Shown here: positions 43,137-55,108 of the stretch, piece after piece
How positions within the stretch are numbered: position 1 is the stretch's first letter
Layout of the letters: every line of letters begins with the position of its first letter
Source: Calliphora vicina
Taxonomy: Eukaryota > Arthropoda > Insecta > Diptera > Calliphoridae
Direction: 5' to 3'
Assembly: GCF_958450345.1 (NCBI RefSeq)
Contig: NC_088784.1
Location: forward strand, 73,247,747 to 73,311,746
DNA length: 64,000 nucleotides
Position numbers and translations under genes: made by a program
The notes under the pieces: model-generated
Seen by the model: the letters and a program-made list of their open reading frames with translations, nothing else
The model's database searches: none
What the model was told of the DNA's origin: nothing

Positions 43137-43572
43137 TATGTAAGTCATTGTCAACACAAAGTCACGTCGACGGCACCAAATGGTATTTGCGAAGTCAATA
43201 TCGATAACAATTGGTAACTATTGACAGCAATTTGCAATTTTCTAAGGCGCATTAAAGTCGACATTGACTTCAAACGAGTATTTTCTGTCGACACGATATT
43301 TGACAACGACATACAAAAATTAAAAATATGTAATTGCGATTACAGAAATTAAAAGAATTAAAATCAACAATGGAAAGCAATTTGAAACCGTAATGGCAGA
43401 ACTTAGAACTGAAATTTATTTTTATTTTATTTATTTCAATTAATTTTAAACATGGTTGGGATGAACTCAGGCTTAAGTTAGTTTTATTGACACATTTCAA
43501 ATCACTTAAAAAATTTTTCTATTAGCGGATTTATGTATTGTAAACAAAATAATAAAGTTTATCCTGCCACTG

Positions 43573-44358
43573 GGTACCATGAAATAGTTCCCAAATGAAA
43601 TAACTCCCAATGAAATAACTCCCTATGAAATAATTTCCATCAAAAATTAAATAATTCCCAAACTTGAAAAATGAAATAACTACCAAAGGGTAAAATGAAA
43701 TTACTCACAATAATCGGCGGTTTCATAATTTTAAAAATATTACTACCAAAAAAGCGAAATAACTCCCAATAGAAATGAAATAATTCCCAAACCGAAGCAA
43801 TTTATTTATGTAATCTAAAAAAAGGAACTTCAAAAGTGAAATTATTCTTCTCTCACCAAACATTTTTTGCATTGCGGGCCTATGGCGTAGCGCAAAGTTT
43901 TACTCCTCTAGGATGTGTCAAAAACTGGCTTCACTCAGAAAATTTGTTTTGCATTGCCGGCCTTTGGCCGAGCGCTAAGGTTTACTCCTCAGGGGTGTAT
44001 CAAAAACTGACTTCGCTCTGAACAGTTTTTTGCATTGCCGGCCGGTTTTGCGAAGCCAGTTTTTGATATTTATGGGTTCTGCTTTTGCAAAGTAGAACCC
44101 AACAAAAATGAAATAACTCCCAATACAGTGAAATAACTCCTAATTCCCAAAATAAAATGAAATAAAACCCAAAAAAAAAAAATTCATTGGGAGTTATTGT
44201 ATTATGAAATAACTCCCAACAAAAAATTATGAAATAACTCCCTATGCGTAGGAGTTGTTTCATAATGAAATAAGTCCTAAGTTGTATGAAAAATTAGTTG
44301 GGTGTTATTTCATCTTTTCGTGGGGATTTATTTCATTTGGGAGTTATTTCACGGTACC
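43573..44358. mobile_element. GGTACC-ended element of GAAATAACTCCCAA repeats
   Basis: The ends are GGTACCATGAAATAGTTCCC and (minus strand) GGTACCGTGAAATAACTCCC. More than a dozen copies of TGAAATAACTCCCAAT-like text lie inside, in forward orientation on the left and inverted on the right. The centre (43865-44080) is a GC-richer tandem of about 90 bp (GCATTGCNGGCC...TCAAAAACTGGCTTC). It has no coding content and the class is unknown. Confidence 0.7.
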
Positions 44359-44712
44359 TAAAAAATTATTTCGCACGGCCGGGTGCCGCCTGCATATGAA
44401 ATATTTACTAGCGAAGCCGGTGTTCGAAATATTCAAATCATAGCTTCTTTTCATTACATTGAAGCCTAAGGATCTGTTTGTTTCACTGGAATCCAATAGA
44501 AAAATAAATTTTTTATACGAATAATAAATACAATTCAACAGCTGTCACGAAATGCATAGGGATGATACTTATTTCTTTTAAATTATCGATAACAAGTCGA
44601 CATCAACACAACATTGTTAGTCCCCTTTTACAATACAGACATTGAAAGGCAGACAGACGAAGTTTGTAGGCGAGGGGTTGAAGAGGTAGAGTGTTTGTTA
44701 TACAGGTTTAGG

Positions 44713-44941
44713 CAGGGCACACTTAGAAAGGTGACTGCATCACTACAATACAAAAACAACAGGTACTTTGTTTTTGTCAAAAAGTAGGTGAACTGTCAAA
44801 GTTTCCTGTTGTTGTTGTTGTTTTTGCTTTTGGGTTTGTTGTATTTTTCGCTACAACAACCACAAGTGAATTGACAATTCAAACTGAATAAAAAAAAATA
44901 ATCAGCTGTTTCATAGCAGTCACCTTTCTAAGTGTACCATG
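44713..44941. mobile_element. hAT-type MITE with 8-bp target duplication
   Basis: The ends CAGGGCACACTTAGAAAGGT and (minus strand) CATGGTACACTTAGAAAGGT are inverted copies, followed by GACTGC in both. Exact flanks GGTTTAGG at 44705-44712 and 44942-44949. Length 229 bp. Confidence 0.9.
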
Positions 44942-45087
44942 GGTTTAGGTTAGTTCAAAAGAGAATGAGAAAAATCTCTACCTTTCAATTTCTGCATTGT
45001 AAAAGTGGACTTAGTAAATACCGATTTAGCGTTGAGGTGATGTCGATGTCGACTCGAAGTGACAACGACATACATAATAGGGGTGAA

Positions 45088-46568
45088 TAACATTATGGAT
45101 CAAGCATAAGTTGGTGGTGTATAAGTTTTTTCTGACTCATTCTTTAGGTGATACAATAACAAAATATGTACATTTCAATACATTCTCATGAATTAGGTGG
45201 CTCTCAGTTACCTATCTAGTTGTCATCTATGATGTGAGCCCTAGATTTGGAGCCCAGAAAAGCAGCAACTGTTTACATAAAATAAAGGTTATAGCAATTT
45301 GTATGATTAGATTATTTCACTTTGAACTTATGAATTTATTATATTTTAATCATATCTAAGGAACACAATGAACTGTTTTCGATATTTAAGCGTTATTTGG
45401 TTCACTTAACTACAGCCTTTTGTTTTAACTTGTGTTCTGTATGCTTAGATTTTTTCGTGCATGTTTTTTTGCTGCATTTTTCTTATAAAAACTAAAATCA
45501 AATTAAAAGCATTTCTCAAGTACAACCTGGAAATTATTACAATATTTTTAACGAGTGTATTAAAATTATGTTGCAAACATCTAAATAAAAAATTAAATTA
45601 AAAAAAAAGTATTATAAAAAATTTGAATAACAAAAACTTAAAGTTGTATGTATATTTAAATAGTTTACTATTTTGTTTAAATGTTTAGGCTTTTTTGTAA
45701 TGATTTTTTATATCTCTCTTAATAAATTTTTATTCTTTGAATTTATTTAAGGTCACCTGGTATCACTCAAAAATTAAAATATATAAATATTCTTTTTATC
45801 TTTTACTTTTATCGTTTAATCAATTCTAAGCCTGATCTTAGCAATAATATTTTGTTTTTTTCTTTTGTTTTGTTCGGTTTTACTTTACTTTTTAAGATTC
45901 TTACAAAGAAATCTAAAATCTAAATCCATATACTCTTAATTACACAACTTTCATTAGGATTTTTCTTTATAATTTTTTTTTTTTTTTGAGAAAAGTGTGT
46001 TAGAATTTGTATTAGTGTATGTGAGTGTGTATGTGCGTGAAAATAATCCAAACAAATTATACATAATAAAGAAAAATAGAGGTATGAGTTGTAATTCTAA
46101 CTAAAATAATCTATAATATTATTCTAATAACAAAAAAAAAAAAACACAAATAAAAAAATATATTGTAGAACAAAATGGGCTAACTTCTTTCTTATTTTCC
46201 AGTATTATAAAGTGTTAAAAAATGTGTTATTAGTTCTTTTAAAAAATTTCAATACGAAACCATTTTTTTTGTTGTTTGTTTTGTAGAAAATATTCCTAAA
46301 ATCTAAAAAAAAACATGCATGATATTTGGCTTGTCTTTGTTTTGGGGTATTTTGTTTAGTTTGTTGTATAAATTCTAGAACTTTAAGGGTTTAGAGGAGA
46401 AACATAGTTTAAAACTTAAATTAAAAATATTCTTAACATTTCATAACATATATGAAGTCTTTTTTTGTTGTTGTTGCTGCTGTGGTTCGCATAACTTGAT
46501 TGATTTTGTATAATGACAATGACATTCTGTCAGCTGTCATTATATATTTAGAATATTTACAAAAAATA
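45088..46568 (-). other. 3' flank / UTR side of fdl, AT-rich
   Basis: It follows the fdl stop codon on the minus strand. Runs of A and T, no gene. The transcript end could not be fixed. Confidence 0.45.
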
Positions 46569-46728
46569 TCAAATACATTCACCAGGATTTTGAGCACAAT
46601 ATTTTGGAAATATGGGTTCGGCCTTAAGACCCAATTCAACGAGACGATTGCGGAATACAGACATGCGTTTGAAGACTTCTTGTGGCACTGTATCGATATC
46701 GTGTTCATCATCGGGATCAGACCATAAT
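46569..46728 (-). CDS. fdl: fdl last coding exon
   Basis: 160 nt. LWSDPDDEHDIDTVPQEVFK, then the conserved end PIFPKYCAQNPGECI and TGA at 46571-46569. Confidence 0.95.
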
Positions 46729-49700
46729 CTAAGAAAAGGATAAATAATTGTTTTAATTCATTTAGTAAATGTAAGGGAAATAATAAAATTCAACTTTGAA
46801 CTTTAGATATTAAATAAAAAATTTTTAGAGTTATTTTAATTCTATTTAAAGGCCGTTAGAATTTATGAAAGGGTTAACTGTCAAACGAACTTTCATACTG
46901 CGCTCACGTTTTGGCATTTATGATCAGTATACTCAGGGAAATCATCATGAATAGATTGACACTTGAACAACGCTACCTATCCAAATTTACATTGGAAATC
47001 AGACATAGATTAGTGCATATTATAGAAGAATGTTTTATCGCAAAATTTTGTTCAGCGATTGGGCTAATTTTTGGCTTAACGGGTTTGAGTGAGACCAATC
47101 CACAACAGAAGAACCTACAGACTCCATTATACCCAGACAAATGCATCATCGTACCTTATTTCTTCAAAAATTAAGCCGGAGCTCGCGTTACAGTTAATGG
47201 AGATCGTTACCGCACCATGATCAATTATTTTTTCTTTGATATTATGAATGAGATTGATCCGGCCGAGAGATGATTTTCACCTGTTGTTGAACGCTATATC
47301 CGTCCTTGGGGATTTATCAAAAGAAGCTGATTAAATGACATCCAATTTCACTGATATTGCTTCAAAAATATGCCCGCTATCAAATGTCAAAGTCCCGAAG
47401 TCTCTATTGGAAGAAATGGTCTTCCAATAGGGACTTTATTGAAAACAGAGTATCGAAATCATTAAGTAAATTTACTTGAATTTTATTATTTCCGTACAAT
47501 AATTTAATCTTAATTTTTAATAGTTTTTGAGACAACAACTTACCTTTCACCCAGAGCGGCAGATCTGGGCCATAACCGATTATCCAGTTGACCTTCATCA
47601 ACTTGTTCTGTCCAAAGACAAACTTCGCCGCCTAAAACCTAAAGAAACAAATAAATAAAACGAAAAATATATATTAAAACTTTAATGCAATTTTAATAAT
47701 TTTGTAATTTATTATACAAAATAATTTCAAACATTAAGGCCCGTTTTCTCAATGTATCGACAAACTGCCTGTAACTAAATGTCGACATAAATTTATTAGG
47801 GCGATAAACTGTCCGTTAACAATTTCGGTTTTCTCAATATACCGACAGAAAACATTATTTTCAGATGGCAATACCTCTCAAAATAGATGTGAACAGTTGA
47901 CAACATGTTTACATAAATCAGCTGTTTAATGTGGCCATCGACAGCCGGAATCTTTTGAAAAATTCACTATCCTGCATGTCTGCCAGGTAGGCATGATAAA
48001 CTTTCAGCATTCACTTGGAACTCATGTTCTTCGAGTTCATCATCCATCAAATTAATGTTAATTCCTCTATTAAACTTTTTTTATAAAATTTATTTAATTT
48101 CTTTTACAAACACACATAAAAACTATGAACAGCAGTCAGCTGATTGAATTTATCTGTACGATAAATAAATAATTGGAAGCTTTGCGACAGAATAGAAGCA
48201 AATGAGAAATTCAGAAAACCAAATTTCTTTAATCTGCAGTTTTTCGTTGGGAAAAAAGATAATACCCTAAAACGGCCCTAAGTTTGCTAAACCATTAAAT
48301 GATTAAATTTTTGCAAAGCAGTTTCGAAAAAAAATATATTTTTTCCGAACATAGACATTTACAGACGGATCTTAAAGTATTATATATCAATGTTTTTGGC
48401 TCTAAGGGCCATTGACTTCAAGTATGCTCCTAAAACCTTAATATGAGAAAATTAAAGTTCGCAAGAAATCATTAAACATTTGCTAACGAAGTAATTCGAT
48501 AATTCCATCAGAAACATTTTAAAATGTAATTATACAAAACAAATTAATGTAAAACAAGTAAGAGCTATGTATATTCTGCTGTGCCGAATCTTATATACCC
48601 TTCACCTTAAAAATATTTTTATTTAAACAAAATGAATTTTTTTTAATTGTTTTTTAAAAAAAAATTTTTTTTTGTTTTTTTAATTTTTTTTAAAAAGATT
48701 TTTCAAATTTATTTTTTGATGTTTAAAAAAAAATTGTTGGAAAAAAAATTTTTGATGAAAAATAAAATTCGGGTTAAAAAATATTTTTCCCGATTTTGAC
48801 GCATTGTAGGTCCAACTTACTATAGCATTATATAAATCGCTGCAATGGATTTTGAAAATATGAAATGTCTATATTAATGACTTAGTAATCCAGATATAGA
48901 TCAAAAATAGGGTAAAAATCGAGACTGTCCCGGTTTTTTCCTTATATCCACTCATGGTGAAGGGTATAATAAAATATTGGACATTTTAATCAACCATATT
49001 TCGACGTCATTCAAGTTGGCTATATTTTTGGCGGCTGTCTAGCGTAAATCCACCTACTGTGGGATGATTCAGGCTCACATGGCCCGTTTTTGACCATCAT
49101 ATGTAGGGTTTTTAATTTACCGACCTTTTTTGATTCCCGGGAATCGGTAAAATTTTTCTCTACATTCCCGGGTACCCGGCTATTCCCGAAATATATAATG
49201 ATACTGTAAATTAGGAATATTACAGCCAAATTTCATATAAAAACTTAGTGTTATAATTATTAAATATCAGAGCTTCGAATTAATTAATAAAATTTGAGCT
49301 TATTTCACTAAAATCTTAATCCGCAATTAAAGAATGTCAGCCTTTCATTCCATAAATCCATTCTTAATATTTAATTTAATTAATTTTAAAGTTATTTAAT
49401 AACAGAATTTATCCAAACTTTGAATGATTAAATTTTTGTTCAATCAATCATTTACAAAATTAATTGACAAAAATTGTCTTAATTGTGATGTACTAGATTT
49501 GAATTGAAGAAAAATTTAACCATTTAATAAATTTTTGAAGCTATTTTGTTATGGATTTGAAAAAGAAATAAAGAAATTAGAATGATTCAATAAGAAATAA
49601 ATTCTATAAATAATGAATTTACTTTTTAAATTTTCATACGAAAAACCCCAAATAAATAATAATAAGCGGTCTATTATTGCCGAGATATAAGCAAAAAACT

Positions 49701-52700
49701 GTAAACAACTTTTCACTGTTTTTTTGGTGAAAAAATAGAGTTCTAACTTGTTTTCTATGTATTTTAGTCAATTTTTAATTCCCGGGATTCCCGACTAAAA
49801 ATCCCGGGAATCGGGTAGTGAAAAATTGGCAAAATTCCCGGGAAATTTGTATAAAAACCCTAATCATATGTCAATGTCTCCCACGGGGCTATCACGGGTT
49901 CGGCTGCGAATTTTGATATCCGTGCTTACTGGGAAACTGCTTGATTTGTTCGCATGCTAGGAGACTGAACACTCCATACAATGACTTCTGTAGAAGTAGC
50001 CATGATGAAGACGTGGAGGAAATGGTTGAACATCTCCTATGTCTTTGCCCTGCTCAATCAGGGGCTCGGACTTCGATAATAGGTAGTCCGTTTTTGCACG
50101 GTCTAGCGGATATATCTACTGTAGGCGTCAGGAAGATGGATTAGTTCATACGTGCGTCAGCTTGTTTGGGCTCTGAACCCATTTCCGACATGTGAAGGAC
50201 CTCTTGAGGACTTGAGGGTCCTTAAGGTATCACAAAGGGACCAATTTATGGACCCCAATGAGCTGGTTAATACTGGCTGCCTTCATAACATAACCTATCC
50301 TAGCTTAAAAAAATATTTACCATGCGTTGGTCATCATGGAAAATTCATGTACTACATGAAACAAAACTCTCGTTGTTTTGTGGATAGCATGGGTAAGTTG
50401 TGAAAATAATTAAGCTTACCAATTTTAGCCAGTTTCAATAGGCTTCGTTCTCGTGTATGTGCCAAATTTGATTGAATATTTTCAAAATTGCGAACTCTAC
50501 TTTTCGCACAAGATTTACATGGACAGCCAGGCGGACGGACATCTTTTAATCGACTCAGAAATTGATTTCGAGACGATCGGTATACTTTAATGTGGGTGTT
50601 AGACTAATTCCGTCATGTACAATTTACATATAATATTTATGAACATATTCTTATTATGAATGAAAAAAGTTTGGGAAAACAAAGTTATGTTCGATTAATA
50701 ATATTTATTCAAAAATTCTTTGCAACTATAATTTAGAATATATTTCTTTTGGGCTGGTTCGTACTATTCCGATATTATAAAATATGGCGGAGTGAATTGC
50801 TCCGAATTCAGGTGTGGGTTGAATTTTGGCTTCGATTCATAAAGTGTTCTATTTATGCGGCGTTTGACCGGACCTAGAGGTTTAAAACTCTAATGTTATT
50901 CCAACACCGACTTCGCATAGTTAAGATTTTTCTGGACAGCATGACTAACTGCAAACCACAGGGTTTGTGCTACTATGCTCATAGGACAGACCAATTTTGT
51001 TTTGAATTAAAAATAAAGAATGGAGATTTATTTTATCTTTAAACTCAAACCAGGAGGTCTAGTTCATTTCTAGTTTGGGGATTTATATTACTTTCTTGGG
51101 AGTTTATTCCCAAAGTTCCCAATTATGTGGACTTAGCTTTGTTCGTAGCGCCATTTATATATCATAGAAAGATAATTTAATTAGGTTACGATTTTGTTAA
51201 CATTAATTCAGAAAAGAAATCTTCAAAAACAAAATTTTTCAGCAAATTGATAATAATTTCCTAGGATATCTATAACAATATAATATATTTCTCCATATAA
51301 ATTTAGAGCAGTCTCATCTCCACCAGTTTTTAATATCCTACCTGTTTTCTTCTGGTTTTATCTAAACGCATGCGTTCCCAAGGACGGTGTTTGTAAACAT
51401 TTTGCCAAGTACGATACGGCGAACAGGCAGCATCCCCTAAAAAAAAACACAAACAATTCCTTTAATTACATCAACTATTCAATTTAACTAATATTTAAAC
51501 TCACCTGTTGCCCTCCAGTTTCCAAAACCACAATCCAAATACCAGGCATCCACATGAGAAAATATCACATTAAAACCATTATCGAGTAAATCATAATTTT
51601 CCTGCCAAGTACTGCCGCCCCAAACTTGTACCGCAAATTGTGCTTTAGGAAGACAGCGAGTGTTGGTTAAACCACTCGACCAGACTGATACTATTTTTGG
51701 TTCCACATTGTTATTAGCTATTTTTAAACTAGAAATTTTATAAAAAAGAAAAACAAATTAAATAAATTATTGTTAAAATCTTTAAAAGCTAAATACTTAC
51801 CGAGCCATAGCGTTTAACATGAAATCACACCATAGTCCCCTCAAATCGGTATCATTAAAATACTGAGCCCAACATTCCAAATTCACCTCATCGCCACCCA
51901 AATGAAAGTAGTCGGTGGGTCCCGTTGAATTAAGTAGCTCTTCGTAGAGACGTTGTAAAATTAAAAACGTATTATTATTCTTAGGATTAAGTTGGCCACA
52001 AGGAGGTTCACCACAATAAAAACTCCAAGGTTGTTGATTTATACACAAACTCAGCTCGCCCATGCCACGCTTGGGACCCCAATCCCAGCCATTGCCCGCA
52101 TGTGCGGGCGCATCGATTTCCGGTATCACTTGTACACCATGTAATTTTGCAAATGCTGTAATTTCTCTTACATCCGCATCCGTATACGTTTCTCTATCTG
52201 AGTAGGCGCCATGGGCCGCCAACTCTGGATAGTATTTGGATATGTAGGGAAAACTTTGTGAATCGGTCATGTGCCAATGGAAACGATTAAGTTTTGAATA
52301 TGACATGCCGGCAATTGTGCGTTTTATAGCCTCTACTGAGAAATAATGACGTGAAGTGTCCAACATTAGGCCCCGATATCTAAATTTAGGAGCATCGATT
52401 ACCACAACTTTGGACAGAATGCGCAGCTGGTTTTCCTCATCATCGAACCAAATGAGTTGCTGTAATGTGCTCAGGCCATGGCGGGCACCAAAAAATGAAT
52501 TGGCTGTTATTTGTACATTATAGTGTCGCTTCTCATCTGTAATTTAATTTAAAATTTTATTTCATTAATCTATTTCTTATATTTTTTTTAATTAAATGAA
52601 TTTTACTTATAACTGGCAATTTCCCTTTTACTTTTGTAAAAAGGGAATTTCAAAATTTTTATTAAAAATGTATCTGTTTAATTTGAAATTTAGTTTGCAA

Positions 52701-55108
52701 AAATATAAAACTTTTCAAAACTAAAATTTCTCTTGATGGGAAATTTTTTTATATAAGGGATATTTATAAAATTGTCATAAAATATTTTTCATTAAGAAGA
52801 ACTTATAACATATTTGCCAAAATTTAAGAAAATTTATCTTCAACAAAAATTTCCCATAGATAAAATATTTTTTGTGAAAGGGAAATTTAAAAATTTTTAT
52901 TAAATTTCTGTTTAATTTGAAATTTAGTTTGCAAAAATATAAAAAGTTTTAAAAATTCACTTATAATTTAAATTTCCCTTGAAGGGATTTTTTTTTATAT
53001 AGGGGAAATTTTAAAATTTTTTTGAAATTAATTGTTATTAGGAGGAACTAATACAAAATTTTCAAAAATGTAAGAAAATTTTTCAATAACAAAAATTTTC
53101 CTTAGAGGGAAATTCTTTCGTAAACGGGAAATTAAAAAATTTTATTAAATTTTGGTTTAATTTGATATTTACTTTTCAAAAATATACAATTTTTCAAAAA
53201 TTCATTTAAAACTAAAATTTCCCTTGATGGGAAATTTTTTTATATAGGGGAAATTTTTAAAATTTTTTGAAATTAATTGTTTTTAGGAGGAACTAATACA
53301 AAATTTGCAAAAATGTAAGAAAATTTGTCTAAAACAAAAATTTCCCGTAGAGGGAAATTCTTTCATAAACGGGAAATTTCAAAAATGTTATTTAATTTTG
53401 GTTTAATTTGAAATTTACTTTGCAAAAATATACAATTTTTCAAAAATTCGCTTAAAACTAAAATTTCCCTTGATGGGAAATTTTTTTATATAAAGAAATT
53501 TTGAAAATTTTTTGAAATTAATTATTATCAGGAGGAACTAATACAAAATTTTCAAAAATATAAGAAAATTTGTCTATAACAAAAACTTCCCTTTCGTAAC
53601 CGGAAATTTCAAAAATTTTATTAAATTTTGGTTTAATTTAAAATTTACTTTGCAAAAATATACAATTTTTCAAAAATTAATTTAAAACTAAAATTTCCCT
53701 TAAAGGGATTTTTTTTATATAGGGGAAATTTTCAAAATTTGTTGAAATTAATTGTTATTAGGAGGAAATAATACAAAATTTTCAAAAATGTGAGAAAATT
53801 TGTCTATAACAAAAATTTCCCTTAGAGGGAAATTCTTTCGTAAACGCGAAATTTCAAAAATTTTATTTAATTTTGGTTTAATTTGAAATTTACTTTGCAA
53901 AAATAAACAATTTTTTCAAAAATTCATTTAAAACTAAAATTTCCCTTGATGGGAAATTTTTTTATTAAGGAAATATTGAAAATTTTTTTCAATTAATTAT
54001 TATTAGGATGAACTAATACAGAATTTGCAAAAATGTAATTTATTTAATCTATTTTTTATATTTTTTTTTAAATTAAATGAATTTTACTTACAACTGGCTG
54101 TTAGCTGATAACTTTCATCTGTTTCAAAACTCAACTGCATATCGGCAAATTTATGTATGGCCACATTCACCGTCAACGTTTCGATGTCATTGTGTTTGCG
54201 CAAACCAAATGCATTGGCCAATATTGAAGCAGCCGCTATATTCTCACCCCTCAAACGATGTGACTCATGTTGTCCGGCATCCGCAAAACGTCTCTGCTGT
54301 TGTCTGGTCTTGGCTTCATGTGTATTATCCGGACTATTGGGTTCTACATTGGCAGTACCCTTTTCAGCTACCTCGGGCATTTCTTCCCTGAAGTCTAGTC
54401 TTTGTATGCGCCTTAGATCCTTGAGAAACAATTCAAACGATTGGCGAAAATGTGTCTCCACTTGTGTGTAGGGAGTGTCTAGACGCAATTGTATATCGTC
54501 CATGGAAAAGGTAAGTGACTTAGAACTAACACCCGTTTTAATGGTGGGACGTGGCCAAATGTTAATGTCGCCACATGTCATTGAACAGGTCATAAAAGGC
54601 ACTCGTTTTTCGCCCTTCGGCATGCTGAGAAAATGATAGCGAACACATTTGTCACCTTCGCATTTGTAGGTCCAGATTTTTTCGACGGGTCTAGAGAGAA
54701 AATAAAGGATGATAAGAAAGTAATGACAACAATTTTATATCGTGGAAGCATCGAACATCAATATAGTGTAATATAATACTTTCATGACATTAATATTGAA
54801 ATCGTTTTCAGTAATTTATTTTAAGCAATTTTTATGTTTTATAGAATATTACTTTCAGTAATTCATTTAATTAAATTTTATGTACTTTCAATTATTGTAT
54901 TATTTTGATTATTTGATTACAAAAATGAAATTACTACTTACATTGGAAATTCATTTAATTGCTCATGATTGCCCGCCAACTTTTCGTATGTGTTAATGTA
55001 TGATTGCGGTTTGATGCCACCCTGATTCCAGTACAAGACCATTATAACGAATATGGTGGCGGTGAGTAGCATGAGTAAAGCTCTACGCAATGAAACGGCC
55101 AAAGCCAT
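46569..55108 (-). CDS. fdl: fused lobes, GH20 beta-N-acetylglucosaminidase
   Basis: Seven coding exons give about 691 residues, close to Drosophila fdl from MALAVSLRRA to the end KYCAQNPGECI. FDL removes the GlcNAc that GnT-I adds to the alpha-1,3 mannose of N-glycans, producing insect paucimannose glycans in the secretory pathway. Residues about 10-27 form one membrane segment, so it is a type II signal-anchor protein. The family N-terminal domain includes SMTCGDINIWPRP. The GH20 barrel starts near residue 303 (KFRYRGLMLDTSRH). The catalytic pair is Asp471-Glu472 in HLGGDE. WHMTDSQSFP, EIDAPAHAGN, WGGSTWQENYD and VLGGEVCLWTEQ are also intact. All introns are GT-AG and phases agree. The gene looks functional. 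Confidence 0.96.
46850..47435 (+). pseudogene. Mariner-like transposase relic in fdl intron 6
   Basis: The frame 46911-47174 and its continuation read as a degraded catalytic region. VPYFFKN is followed by a stop and then AGARVTVNGDRYRTMINYFF, as in the GPYFFE-N--G-TVT-NG-RY--M motif of one mariner-like family. Stops and deletions are frequent. A relic of the downstream part of this family lies at 58060-58450. Confidence 0.65.
47544..47638 (-). CDS. fdl: fdl coding exon 6
   Basis: 95 nt. VLGGEVCLWTEQVDEGQLDN then RLWPRSAALGE; acceptor TTCTTTAG, donor GTAAGT. Confidence 0.93.
47735..48295. mobile_element. Probable MITE with TAAGGCCCGTTTT ends
   Basis: The left TTAAGGCCCGTTTTCTCAAT and right (minus strand) TTAGGGCCGTTTTAGGGTAT ends correspond. 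Inner blocks (TTTTCTCAATATACCGACAG and CAGAATAGAAGCAAATGAGAAA) pair loosely. Lies in fdl intron 5. Confidence 0.5.
48551..48975 (-). repeat. Family-1 dispersed repeat, inverted copy
   Basis: The minus strand ends GGTGAAGGGTATATAAGATT, CGGCACAGCAGAATA and GCTCTTACTTG, the family 3' end. Internal deletion removes the core. A/T runs at 48640-48760 match those of the 14261 copy. Confidence 0.78.
49000..50265 (+). pseudogene. LINE ORF2 C-terminal relic split by a hAT MITE
   Basis: 49941-50140 reads ARRLNTPYNDFCRSSHDEDV then EEMVEHLLCLCPAQSGARTS and SPFLHGLADIS. This is the same RNase H-downstream tail as the 40750 fragment but another copy. The hAT MITE at 49104-49862 interrupts its upstream part, and several stops are present. 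Confidence 0.65.
49104..49862. mobile_element. hAT-type foldback with CCCGGG palindromes, 8-bp duplication
   Basis: The ends TAGGGTTTTTA are exact inverted copies. Flanks ATCATATG at 49096-49103 and 49863-49870 are identical. Both arms carry TTCCCGGGAATCGG-type palindromes (49133-49147 and 49799-49842), a rare GC patch in this AT-rich DNA. Confidence 0.92.
50400..50620 (+). repeat. Dispersed-repeat fragment
   Basis: AGTTTCAATAGGCTTCGTTCTCG is shared with 26020-26045, and CAAGATTTACATGGACAGCC with CGGACGGACATC is of the family-core type. Confidence 0.55.
50621..51341 (-). other. fdl intron 5 remainder
   Basis: No recognisable element. 50760-51000 is relatively GC-richer and may be old repeat. 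Confidence 0.4.
51342..51436 (-). CDS. fdl: fdl coding exon 5
   Basis: 95 nt. GDAACSPYRTWQNVYKHRPW, then ERMRLDKTRRKQ; phase 0 end. A 3.7-kb intron with LINE and hAT insertions follows. Confidence 0.93.
51505..51728 (-). CDS. fdl: fdl coding exon 4
   Basis: 224 nt. LKIANNN, then VSVWSSGLTNTR and WGGSTWQENYDLLDNG; donor GTGAGT at 51504. Confidence 0.95.
51801..52536 (-). CDS. fdl: fdl coding exon 3 (catalytic core)
   Basis: 736 nt. It starts EKRHYNVQITANSFFGARHG and includes the barrel start and the catalytic HLGGDE; donor GTAAGT at 51800. Confidence 0.96.
52545..54060 (+). repeat. ~245-bp satellite array in fdl intron 2
   Basis: About six units. GGAGGAACTAATACAAAATT recurs near 53041, 53286, 53529, 53761 and 54006 (period 232-247). 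Each unit has two imperfect palindromes: AATTTCCCTTGATGGGAAATT and AAATTTCCCTTAGAGGGAAA. The same satellite occurs at 55510-57430 in the same orientation. Confidence 0.92.
54092..54690 (-). CDS. fdl: fdl coding exon 2
   Basis: The acceptor CTCTCTAG precedes 54690. It encodes PVEKIWTYKCEGDKC, the SMTCGDINIW block and a variable low-complexity stretch (residues about 125-175), and ends YQLTAS in phase 1. Confidence 0.95.
54691..54941 (-). other. fdl intron 1
   Basis: A short AT-rich intron with GT-AG borders. TCGTGGAAGCATCGAACATC near 54741 resembles the MITE-end text near 32915. Confidence 0.6.
54942..55108 (-). CDS. fdl: fdl coding exon 1 (signal anchor)
   Basis: ATG at 55108; 55 codons plus 2 nt; donor GTAAGT. 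MALAVSLRRA then the membrane segment. An acceptor (TTTTAG, exon from 55127) just upstream indicates a 5' UTR intron. The in-frame Met at 55168 would read through that intron and is not the start. Confidence 0.93.

Larger units (their letters stand above)
43127..45087. mobile_element. 2-kb foldback with TCACCCCTATTATGTA ends
   Basis: The left TCACCCCTATTATGTAAGTC and right (minus strand) TCACCCCTATTATGTATGTC ends continue with mirrored GTTGTCA and GTCGAC blocks. It is flanked by ATAA on both sides. It contains two nested elements, at 43573 and 44713. Confidence 0.65.

Noticed and set aside
43865..44080. GC-richer block as bacterial (for example endosymbiont) insertion
   Set aside because: It is a ~90-bp tandem inside a palindromic element, with no bacterial reading frame.
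46433..46711. 92-residue minus frame
   Set aside because: It overlaps the last fdl exon in another frame; the fdl frame matches the conserved C-terminus.
54077..54471. Plus-strand frames over fdl exon 2
   Set aside because: Antisense shadows of a well-supported fdl exon.
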